NCBI GenBank assembly: GCA_937911865.1
Contig: CALDSK010000325.1
Span: 62,001 to 126,000, forward strand
Source: an uncultured Synechococcus sp.
GTDB taxonomy: Bacteria > Cyanobacteriota > Cyanobacteriia > Phormidesmidales > Phormidesmidaceae
Direction of reading: 5' to 3'
Length of the DNA stretch: 64,000 nucleotides
In this document: positions 8,549 through 15,833 of the stretch, piece after piece
Numbering within the stretch: the stretch's first letter is position 1
Layout: the number at the start of each line of letters is the position of its first letter
The notes under the pieces: generated by a model
Told to the model about the DNA's origin: nothing
Database searches by the model: none
Seen by the model: only the letters and a program-made list of their open reading frames with translations
Position numbers and translations under genes: made by a program

Positions 8549-9557
8549 GGGTTCTTCTTTAGAAGGCGTTTTCTTATCGATACGTCAGTAATATTTTGTT
8601 GGGCTATTTTCCATACTTTGATTAGGTCATTTTGTGGAGCCGCCAACCGACCTTTATCGCCTAATATTCTCTCCCCGTATAGATTCTGATGATAATTCAT
8701 CGGGATCTATTTGTATTTGTAAAAATTATGAATAAAATAACTTTTAGTTATGATGCGTTCTTGCTCTGGTGAGAAAAATAACGTATTCAAAGTGCTCTCT
8801 AACACTATCTTTAAGCGCTAATTTGTTGGCTTATGTGGGCGAAAATACCGCGATTCGCAGCTGTATGCACGTCCTGAGTCAGTGCCGAAATTTGCCTGTA
8901 TACGTAGATTCTTGGGTTTTTATTGACCGTGTGTTTCAGCAATTTAGCGGATATCAAAAAAGAAAGTAAGGTACGTCTCTTTATGTGCGATCTTTTTTCG
9001 AAACTGGGCGATTTTTAGAAGTCCGTGTTACTACTGTAGGAACACAGATACAACGTAAAGCATTCGCGCTACGGAACTACAGGTGGTGAATTCTTGTCTA
9101 AAAAGCTACAATCGATTGAACTCTATTGAGTACAGTTAAACTTTTCTTGATAGGTGGGTAGCCTTCTCTGGTGCACTCTCCACTGAAGGTTTAGGCAGCT
9201 TCCCTAGTATGCATACTTAACAGTGTGTGACTAGCGAATATATCTGAACCCAGCGAAAGTTCAGCAAATTTTCTGAGGCATATTCACTTTCCTCCCCTTA
9301 TACCGGGTCTGAAATAAGCACTGTTTGCTTATCCATTGTCTAATCGCTTCGGCCTTCTGGCCTATCTATCATCGGACATAGCTTCCTTTTGATTTCTCAA
9401 ATCGCGACTTCTAGACATGATTCATCGGTAGAGATTCGGAGCGCTTTATGAAAGCTCAATGGCAGTCCTGGTGTAGCAGGTCTGTGAAGACGTATCTGTC
9501 CCTGCAATGTACCTGATTAACTCATCACTTATTTAAGAAGGAGCAAAAGAACGCGGC
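8549..9557. other. One-kilobase gap upstream of sigA
   Basis: No supportable gene: a 66-codon frame at 8769-8969 has no ribosome site or recognisable similarity and odd Cys/Ser content. A small hairpin (CTTC-TTTA-GAAG) near 8552-8563 may end the previous transcript. The rest is AT-richer than genes on either side and is likely the promoter/leader region of sigA. I cannot point to one convincing promoter. Confidence 0.5.
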
Positions 9558-10763
9558 ATGACCCAATCTAAAGATGCAACTGAGACTTTAGACCCTAGCG
9601 TGGAGGGTGGGAAGACCACTACTCGCGGTGTAGCCACTATTGACTTGACCGAGACGGGTAAAACCACCAAGAAGAAAACCACCAAAAAGGCGGCCGCTAA
9701 GACAACCAAGGCTAAGGCGACAAAAGCGAAAGCAACGAAAGCTAAGGCCGATAAAGACGGTAAGGTAACGAAAGGCAAAACCACCCGTCGTCGGACTGCG
9801 CAAGCTAAAAAGAAGCACTACACCGAAGACTCTATTCGCTTGTATTTACAAGAGATTGGTCGTATTCGTTTGCTCCGCGCCGAAGAAGAAATTGAGCTAG
9901 CTCGTAAGATTGCTGACCTGCTAGAGCTAGAAAGAATTTACGACGAAATTGACGATCAGATGGAGGATGAGCCCACTGATGCTGATTGGGCAAACGCGGT
10001 AGATATGCCGCTGCCTGCATTCCAGCGTCGTCTGCATCTGGGGCGTCGTGCCAAGGACAAAATGGTTCAGTCTAACCTTAGACTGGTTGTGTCTATTGCT
10101 AAGAAGTACATGAACCGAGGTCTGTCTTTTCAGGACCTGATTCAAGAAGGTAGTCTGGGTCTGATTCGAGCCGCTGAGAAGTTCGACCATGAGAAAGGCT
10201 ACAAGTTCTCGACTTATGCCACCTGGTGGATTCGTCAGGCAATCACCCGAGCGATCGCAGATCAATCGCGCACCATTCGCCTGCCGGTACACCTGTACGA
10301 AACTATCTCTCGCATTAAAAAGACGACAAAGCTGATTTCTCAAGAGCTGGGCCGCAAGCCTACTGAAGAAGAAATTGCGACTCGCATGGAGATGACCATC
10401 GAGAAGCTTCGCTTTATTGCCAAGTCTGCGCAGCTTCCTATCTCGCTAGAAACCCCGATTGGTAAGGAAGAGGATTCTCGCCTAGGTGACTTTATTGAGT
10501 CTGACGGTGAAACCCCCGAAGACGAAGTCTCTAAGAGTCTGCTACGTGAAGACCTTGAAAGCGTACTCAGTACCTTGAGCCCTCGTGAGCGCGATGTTCT
10601 GCGTCTGCGTTACGGCCTAGACGACGGCAGAATGAAAACGCTTGAAGAGATTGGTCAGATCTTTAACGTTACCCGTGAAAGGATCCGTCAGATCGAGGCG
10701 AAGGCGCTCCGTAAGCTGCGTCATCCCAACCGCAACAGCGTTCTCAAGGAGTACATCCGATAG
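9558..10763 (+). CDS. sigA: Primary RNA polymerase sigma factor SigA (RpoD-type)
   Basis: Main sigma factor of 401 residues. Residues about 15-85 are Lys/Ala/Thr-rich (KAKATKAKATKAKA) and replace region 1.1. Region 1.2 (IRLYLQEIGRIRLLRAEEE) is followed by region 2 (SNLRLVVSIAKKYMNRGL, YATWWIRQAITRAI for the -10 element), region 3 (IKKTTKLISQELGRKPTEEE) and region 4.2 (LEEIGQIFNVTRERIRQIEA) for the -35 element. AAGGAG lies at 9538-9543, slightly far from the ATG (14 nt). Gene has its own terminator and a long upstream region, so expression is probably independent. Confidence 0.95.
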   Translation: MTQSKDATETLDPSVEGGKTTTRGVATIDLTETGKTTKKKTTKKAAAKTTKAKATKAKATKAKADKDGKVTKGKTTRRRTAQAKKKHYTEDSIRLYLQEIGRIRLLRAEEEIELARKIADLLELERIYDEIDDQMEDEPTDADWANAVDMPLPAFQRRLHLGRRAKDKMVQSNLRLVVSIAKKYMNRGLSFQDLIQEGSLGLIRAAEKFDHEKGYKFSTYATWWIRQAITRAIADQSRTIRLPVHLYETISRIKKTTKLISQELGRKPTEEEIATRMEMTIEKLRFIAKSAQLPISLETPIGKEEDSRLGDFIESDGETPEDEVSKSLLREDLESVLSTLSPRERDVLRLRYGLDDGRMKTLEEIGQIFNVTRERIRQIEAKALRKLRHPNRNSVLKEYIR

Positions 10764-10817
10764 ACAGTTGAATGGCTGATCTCAGCAGAACGCTTTTGAT
10801 TCAAAGCGATTCTAGGT

Positions 10818-10865
10818 AAAAGAGGAGCGGGTCTACAGTCGTGCGTAGATCTTCTCCTCTTTTAT
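10818..10865 (+). terminator. Rho-independent terminator after sigA
   Basis: AAAAGAGGAG pairs with CTCCTCTTTT, with an inner TCTAC/GTAGA stem and a T-rich tail (TTTTATTATT). Confidence 0.85.
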
Positions 10866-10987
10866 TATTTTTTGAGTGAGTAGCAGCTGTCAGCGGCGTT
10901 GTATCTGATTTAAATCAAAGACTACGGGAGTATACTGAAAAAATATAGGAGATGTTAAGCAAAGGGTGGACAAAGTATTTTTGAGTT

Positions 10988-11001
10988 GGTACAGTTGTTC
11001 T
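10988..11001 (+). promoter_or_regulatory. LexA operator upstream of lexA
   Basis: GGTACAGTTGTTCT matches the cyanobacterial LexA box RGTACNNNDGTWCB at every specified position. It lies 36 nt before the lexA ATG and 2 nt after a TTGAGT that could serve as a -35, which suggests negative autoregulation. Confidence 0.75.
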
Positions 11002-11037
11002 TATTAGTGCGTAATTGTTTTAGCCTAAAAAAATACG

Positions 11038-11643
11038 ATGGAACCATTAACTCAAGCTCAGCAAGAGCTGTACGATTGGCTGGTCTCTTACATCCGTGAG
11101 AACCGTCATTCGCCCTCAATTCGGCAGATGATGCGCGAAATGAAGCTCAAGTCGCCCGCACCGGTTCAAAGTCGTTTGGATCATCTCCGCAAGAAAGGCT
11201 ATATCGATTGGAATGAAGGTCAGGCCCGTACTATTCGGATTTTGCAAGAGACCCAAGGGGTTCCTATTTTCGGTGCGATCGCCGCTGGTTCTATGGTTGA
11301 AGCGTTTACCGATACAGTCGAGCACTTTGACCCGACCGCCATTAACTTTAAAGGTAGCGACTTTGCGCTGCGTGTGCGCGGAGACTCGATGATTGAAGCG
11401 CTAATTGACGATGGTGACATCGTAATTATGCGTAAGGTTCAAGATCCAAAACGTGTACGCAACGGCACGATTGTCGCTGCGCGCGTAGAGTCCAATACCA
11501 CACTGAAGTACTACCATTTTGAGGCTGGAAAGGTTGTTCTAAAACCAGCTAACCCTCGATTTGAACCAATGGAGTATCCGGCTGAAGAGGTCAATATTGA
11601 TGGTGAACTCATCGGTGTTTGGCGTAATCGAGGGCTGGGCTAA
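11038..11643 (+). CDS. lexA: LexA-family repressor/protease
   Basis: N-terminal winged-helix domain (SPSIRQMMREMKLKSPAPVQ as recognition region, residues 25-44) and a C-terminal S24 peptidase domain. The self-cleavage bond Ala83-Gly84 (IAAGSM), Ser117 (RGDSMIE) and Lys157 (TTLKYY) are all present. In Synechocystis some of these are lost and LexA does not act as a classical SOS repressor; here the protein looks cleavable. 201 residues. With the LexA box upstream, autoregulation and a DNA-damage response are plausible. Confidence 0.92.
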   Translation: MEPLTQAQQELYDWLVSYIRENRHSPSIRQMMREMKLKSPAPVQSRLDHLRKKGYIDWNEGQARTIRILQETQGVPIFGAIAAGSMVEAFTDTVEHFDPTAINFKGSDFALRVRGDSMIEALIDDGDIVIMRKVQDPKRVRNGTIVAARVESNTTLKYYHFEAGKVVLKPANPRFEPMEYPAEEVNIDGELIGVWRNRGLG

Positions 11644-11742
11644 CCAAAGCTAATTATCAGTCGCTAACTATCAAGATAGGCAGCGACTTAATCAGCGAAT
11701 CAAACAGTGAAAGCAAACGGCGAATCCCAGCCAACAACAAAC

Positions 11743-11795
11743 AAATCATCGTGAGAGCAAGTCAGGGTATACACTTGTTTTTACGATGATTTTTG
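11743..11795 (+). terminator. Terminator after lexA
   Basis: AAATCATCGT (11743-11752) pairs with ACGATGATTT (11783-11792), followed by T-rich sequence. The inner loop is about 30 nt, so the structure is looser than the sigA terminator. Confidence 0.6.
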
Positions 11796-11835
11796 TTTTA
11801 ACGGTCTCCATTTGACTGTTGAGCTGGACTATTTT

Positions 11836-11896
11836 GCAGCCAATGTCCTACATGCATTAGGGCATTGGCTAGTCGAGTTGCTTTATCAGCTATATG
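11836..11896 (+). repeat. Partial copy (F) of the intergenic hairpin element
   Basis: Hairpin 1 with GCCAATGTCC / GGGCATTGGC around a tacatgcatta loop, then GAGTTGCTT and a terminal AGCTATATG. The middle part with the second hairpin is missing. It lies between lexA and the DUF3352 gene. Confidence 0.6.
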
Positions 11897-11951
11897 CGAT
11901 GGCCTTCAGACGTGCCCTAAGTAACCGGGCAGATGCTATAGAGGTTTAGCC

Positions 11952-13802
11952 ATGACGGGTATATCGGCCGCGCAAACTGATAAGTCTGACCGCTTCGGTC
12001 GTAAGTTTCAACGCGTGCTGCTGATCGGCTCGCTATGCGTTTTGCTAGCTGGAATAGCCGGTTTTGGATATTTGAGAGCGAAGAGTCCACTCGCCGTGCT
12101 GACAGAAAGTGATCGCACCATTGCTGCGGCTAGTGCGTTTATTCCAGCGCGATCGCCCTTCACTTTTTCCTTGCTCACCCATCCCGATCGTTTAATCGCT
12201 CTACAGCGGGCCACCGCCAGGCCATCGCAGCAATCACAGATCGGCAGCGAGATTGCGCAGCTGCAACAAAACCTATTACAGGCGACAGGTATCGATTACG
12301 AACGCGATATACAGCCCTGGCTGGGTACTGAAATTACCTTTGCCTACACAGCATTAGATCTAGATCTAGATTCAACCAACGGAAGTCAGCCTGGCTACTT
12401 GCTTGCCTTTGATATTGCGCCAGGTGCTCAGCAGCAGGCGCAGGCTTTTTTACAGCTTTTTTGGCAGCAGCAACTGTTGCAGGGAAACCCTGCTCAGGGC
12501 CAGCAAATCAGCGGCGTATCTATCCTTTCGGGCAAGGCGACAGGTATCACCACCGCGAGCGCTCTCGTGGGTGACCAGTTCGTTATGTTTGCGAACGATG
12601 TTCGTGTGCTGCGCCGTAGCATTCAGTCTGCTCAGACTGCCCAGAATTTGGCGCAAACCCCAGCTTACCGAAAGCGCGTAGCAGCTCTGTCAGAACCACG
12701 CATTGGCCTAGCTTATTTAGATGCTCGTTTGTTGAATGCTGAGTTCAATGCTGATTCCTCGTCATTGGCTGCTGAAGAGCCAGCGTTTGTCGCGATGAGC
12801 TTAGCAATTACTCAAGGTGGGCTGATGATAAGCACGGGAGCCGATAGCGCAGCGGTTTCTGACTTGTCGTTTAGCAATGCGAATTCATTGGGAGACGCAT
12901 CACTGTTAGAAATTGCTGCGTTGAAATACCTGCCCGCAGCTAGCGAGTTTGCCCTGGCGGGTCGCAGCTTATCTCAGCTGTCGAAAGGCCGTCAGCTCAT
13001 AGGACTTTCGACGAACGCGCTACCTGAGTTTTTGAACTTGCCACCTTTTTCTGGAGGCAAATTGTTGAAAGAATCGTCGGTAGAGGGTTCAAAGGGGGCT
13101 GGCGATTGGCGAAATACGGCGTACGCGCTCGCTCGGGTTGGCGCAGGTTCAGGGGATGATTGGATTTTAGCGGTTGAACGTGGTGTGCCGGGAAGCGATG
13201 TGGCTAAGCTGGAGGCAGAAGAACAGCCAAGAACGCTCGTTGAGCGTTTGGATGCAGCTGCGATAGACGCAGGCTACAGCGCTGTACCAGTCATGATTGA
13301 TGAGACGGAAGCTGTCGCTTGGACAAGACTAAAGGCCAGCGGTCGGCGACGCCAATCTGGCCGCCGAACTGGCCGCCAATCCGGCCGCCAATCTGACCGC
13401 CAATCCGGCCGTCGAACTGGGCCAGGTCTCGAAACAGAGCTTTTAGGGTTGCATCTACAACGAGATGAAACAGAAATTGTCGCTAGCTCCCTGGCGGCTA
13501 TGGAGACGGCGCTGGCCGCGTCGCGAGACTCTCTGCTGGGCTCTGCGCAGTTTATACGGGCAACTGCTGCCTTTTCAGAGCCTAAAGAGGGCTACTTTTT
13601 TGCCAACTGGTCTGCAATTGCGTCTCCTGTAGGTCAGACCTTTCCGCTAGTGGGAAGACTTCAGGTGATTGCTAAGCCGCTAGTCAATCATATTGATGTA
13701 GTTGCATCGGCCATAGATAAAGACACGGTAGATGTCTTTATTCCACTAACTGAATCAGCTGCTAAGCAGGTCTCCGCCGTACTCTACCCAGCTCAGTCCT
13801 AA
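11952..13802 (+). CDS. DUF3352 domain protein, membrane-anchored
   Basis: 616 residues. One N-terminal membrane segment (residues about 20-42, VLLIGSLCVLLAGIAGFGYL), then a long exported domain with DUF3352 features (LTHPDRLIALQR, GIDYERDIQPWLGTEITFAY, GYLLAFDIAPGAQQQAQAFLQ, FANDVRVLRRSIQSA). Function unknown; common in cyanobacteria. An odd insertion at about residues 465-490 is an Arg/Gln/Ser/Gly repeat (RQSGRRTGRQSGRQS) encoded by 12-bp tandem units at 13341-13424. The gene ends 5 bp before the glycerate kinase gene, so the two are very likely co-transcribed. Confidence 0.8.
   Translation: MTGISAAQTDKSDRFGRKFQRVLLIGSLCVLLAGIAGFGYLRAKSPLAVLTESDRTIAAASAFIPARSPFTFSLLTHPDRLIALQRATARPSQQSQIGSEIAQLQQNLLQATGIDYERDIQPWLGTEITFAYTALDLDLDSTNGSQPGYLLAFDIAPGAQQQAQAFLQLFWQQQLLQGNPAQGQQISGVSILSGKATGITTASALVGDQFVMFANDVRVLRRSIQSAQTAQNLAQTPAYRKRVAALSEPRIGLAYLDARLLNAEFNADSSSLAAEEPAFVAMSLAITQGGLMISTGADSAAVSDLSFSNANSLGDASLLEIAALKYLPAASEFALAGRSLSQLSKGRQLIGLSTNALPEFLNLPPFSGGKLLKESSVEGSKGAGDWRNTAYALARVGAGSGDDWILAVERGVPGSDVAKLEAEEQPRTLVERLDAAAIDAGYSAVPVMIDETEAVAWTRLKASGRRRQSGRRTGRQSGRQSDRQSGRRTGPGLETELLGLHLQRDETEIVASSLAAMETALAASRDSLLGSAQFIRATAAFSEPKEGYFFANWSAIASPVGQTFPLVGRLQVIAKPLVNHIDVVASAIDKDTVDVFIPLTESAAKQVSAVLYPAQS
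13341..13424 (+). repeat. 12-bp tandem repeat inside the DUF3352 gene
   Basis: About seven imperfect units of the type GGCCGCCAATCC/GGCCGCCGAACT, keeping frame and coding for Gly-Arg-Gln-Ser/Thr quartets. Positively charged low-complexity insertion not expected in the family. Confidence 0.75.
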
Positions 13803-13807
13803 TTGCG

Positions 13808-14920
13808 ATGGTGAGAGCTGCAACTATAGATATGCGTTCTCGTGCGGCTATTTGGGAGCCTGCTGCTTGGCAAACAATTGTCGCCTGGGGACGAGGCCAA
13901 CAGCCGAATGCATCTCAGATGGAGCAGCTAAAGGCTTGGACTCAACGCACTCAGCAAGCGGCTGTTTGGCAGCTAGACGATCAGGCTTTATCCTCTGCGT
14001 TGAACAGCCGAGGACAGCTGCTGCAAACGATTTGCGCTCAGTGGGTTGCCGATGCGCTAGGACTGCCGATGGCTGGTGCCTGGACTGACTGGATAGCGCC
14101 GTTATGGCTGTTTTGGCTACCTTTAGCGCAGCGTATCGATCAGGCGCAGCGGTTGACCGGTAGACCGTTTGTTCAAGGTGTCTTGGGCGTGCAGGGAACC
14201 GGAAAAACAACCCTGTGCCGTATTATTCGGCTAATTCTAGAGGAATTAGGACAGCGAGCGGTTGGTCTGTCTATCGATGATTTGTATTTAAGCTGCGAAG
14301 CGCGGCGTGAGCTGAGGAAGCAGGACGCTCGTTTGATCTGGCGAGGTCCACCGGGGACGCACGATGTGCCTTTAGGCCTAGAGGTGCTTTCAGCTGTTCA
14401 GCGTGACCATCCGGCTCAGTCAATAGCCCTTCCTCGGTTTGATAAATCTGCCTATGGTGGACAGGGCGATCGCACGACCCCCATCATTGTTAAAGCGCCC
14501 ACAGTCGTTTTATTTGAAGGCTGGTTTATCGGTACTGAGCCACTTCCGGCGACAACAATGAGCGCTCCAGACTTTTCCTTTCCAGACCCTATCTGTACCG
14601 AAGCGGATAGACAGTTTGCTCGTGACTGCAATCAGCGCTTGAGCGACTATCTTCCCTTGTGGTCTTTGCTAGATAGCCTGATAGTCTTGCAGCCGCAGGA
14701 CTATCGATTTTCTGTGCAGTGGCGGCAGGCGGCAGAACGACAGATGATGGCCACAGGCAAAGATGGACTTTCCGAGGCGCAGATAGCTGAGTTTGTACAG
14801 TATTTTTGGAAGGCTTTGCATCCTGAGCTATTTATCACACCCCTTACACTGAGTAAAAGAACGAGTCTAGTGGTTAACATTTGTCATAACCATCAGCTCG
14901 ATAGCTTGTATTTACCCTGA
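13808..14920 (+). CDS. D-glycerate 3-kinase (plant/cyanobacterial GLYK type)
   Basis: P-loop kinase that returns photorespiratory glycerate to 3-phosphoglycerate. The Walker A motif GVQGTGKTT is near residues 127-136; LSIDDLYLS, RGPPGTHDVPLG, LPRFDKSAYGGQGDR, VVLFEGWFIG and the late region around QWRQAAERQMMATGKDGLSEAQI fit the PRK/GLYK-like family. About 120 N-terminal residues precede the P-loop, as in other cyanobacterial members. Start ATG 13808 lies 5 bp after the previous stop. 370 residues. Confidence 0.87.
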   Translation: MVRAATIDMRSRAAIWEPAAWQTIVAWGRGQQPNASQMEQLKAWTQRTQQAAVWQLDDQALSSALNSRGQLLQTICAQWVADALGLPMAGAWTDWIAPLWLFWLPLAQRIDQAQRLTGRPFVQGVLGVQGTGKTTLCRIIRLILEELGQRAVGLSIDDLYLSCEARRELRKQDARLIWRGPPGTHDVPLGLEVLSAVQRDHPAQSIALPRFDKSAYGGQGDRTTPIIVKAPTVVLFEGWFIGTEPLPATTMSAPDFSFPDPICTEADRQFARDCNQRLSDYLPLWSLLDSLIVLQPQDYRFSVQWRQAAERQMMATGKDGLSEAQIAEFVQYFWKALHPELFITPLTLSKRTSLVVNICHNHQLDSLYLP

Positions 14921-15015
14921 GGTGGTCATTTTGAGAGAGTATAAGGGAACTATGCGTAATTTGTAGCAAGACATTTGCTATGCAAATTGCCTGGTGAGGC
15001 AAAGAGGTAACGATT

Positions 15016-15336
15016 GTGAGTATGGATACAACCCTTCAGGTACTGACGCCTGTCGGCATATTGGATGGCACAAAAGCAGAAGAAATTCGCGCCCAGGTCA
15101 ACAGTGCACTGTCTGACGGTGCATCAACGCTTCTGATGGATTTAAAGGAAACGACATTTGTCGATAGTTCTGGCTTGGGAACGCTGGTTTCTGTGTTGAA
15201 GAAAGTGCGATCGCAAGACTGTGAAATGTACGTATGCTCTATTAATCCTCAGGTCAAAATGCTGTTTGAGCTAACCAGCATGGACCGTGTTTTTGAAATC
15301 TTTGACAGCCGAGAGGCTTTTGAAGCCTCTCGATAG
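15016..15336 (+). CDS. STAS-domain anti-sigma factor antagonist
   Basis: 106-residue SpoIIAA/RsbV-like protein. The phosphorylatable Ser lies in TFVDSSGLGTLVSV (residues about 50-63). Such proteins switch partners between a kinase-type anti-sigma factor and its target, and are reset by PP2C phosphatases. A GTG start at 15016 follows AGAGG at a good distance; ATG 15022 is also possible. Convergent with ssb, 26 bp apart. No anti-sigma kinase is encoded nearby; an RsbU-like phosphatase lies at 20929. Confidence 0.88.
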   Translation: MSMDTTLQVLTPVGILDGTKAEEIRAQVNSALSDGASTLLMDLKETTFVDSSGLGTLVSVLKKVRSQDCEMYVCSINPQVKMLFELTSMDRVFEIFDSREAFEASR

Positions 15337-15362
15337 GCAGACACATTATGCCGACGTGAACC

Positions 15363-15833
15363 CTAAAAGGGAATATCGTCGAAATCGGCCGCAGGTGCAC
15401 TGGCTGCTGCGGGCGTAGCACTTGCCGCTGAGGCTGCTGCTGACGGCGCACTCGCGGGCACTGCACCTTGACCACCCGCAAAACGTCCTTCTGCTATGGG
15501 CGTGCCATCTGCAATTGGCACGGACTGTAGGTCATTAATTGGGCTAACCCGGCTGACGGTCATCTCTGCTCGCTTCTCTTTAAAGCCTTCTGGACGCTCT
15601 AGGGTATTCATTCCTAGTCGTCCTTCTAGCAAAACGCGATCGCCCGCTTGATAGCGCTCCTGAATGTCCTGAGCCAGGTTTCCCCAGCCAACTACCTTAA
15701 TTTGACCGGAGCTATCGCCTTCACGTAGCCCCGGAAACTTTACTACAAACTCTGCTATCGGCGTTTGGTTATCAGCGGTGTAGCGCAACTGCGGTGCCTG
15801 TACAATCTCCGCCATTAGGATGCAGTTATTCAT
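15363..15833 (-). CDS. ssb: Single-stranded DNA-binding protein Ssb
   Basis: OB-fold domain in residues 1-105 (MNNCILMAEIVQAPQLRYT, GDRVLLEGRLGMNT), an Ala/Pro/Ser-rich linker, and the acidic C-terminal tip DFDDIPF that binds partner proteins. 156 residues. Its ATG overlaps the TGA of the large upstream gene by ATGA, so it is translated in the same message. Confidence 0.9.
   Translation of the reverse strand: MNNCILMAEIVQAPQLRYTADNQTPIAEFVVKFPGLREGDSSGQIKVVGWGNLAQDIQERYQAGDRVLLEGRLGMNTLERPEGFKEKRAEMTVSRVSPINDLQSVPIADGTPIAEGRFAGGQGAVPASAPSAAASAASATPAAASAPAADFDDIPF

Noticed and set aside
8769..8969. 66-codon open frame upstream of sigA
   Set aside because: No ribosome site, no similarity and unusual Cys/Ser content; it lies in a region that is probably a promoter/leader.
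14951..14995. Hairpin GCAAGACATTTGC-TAT-GCAAATTGC before the STAS gene as another element copy
   Set aside because: Lacks the gatgcatt loop and the terminal ATATAGC/GCTATAT ends.
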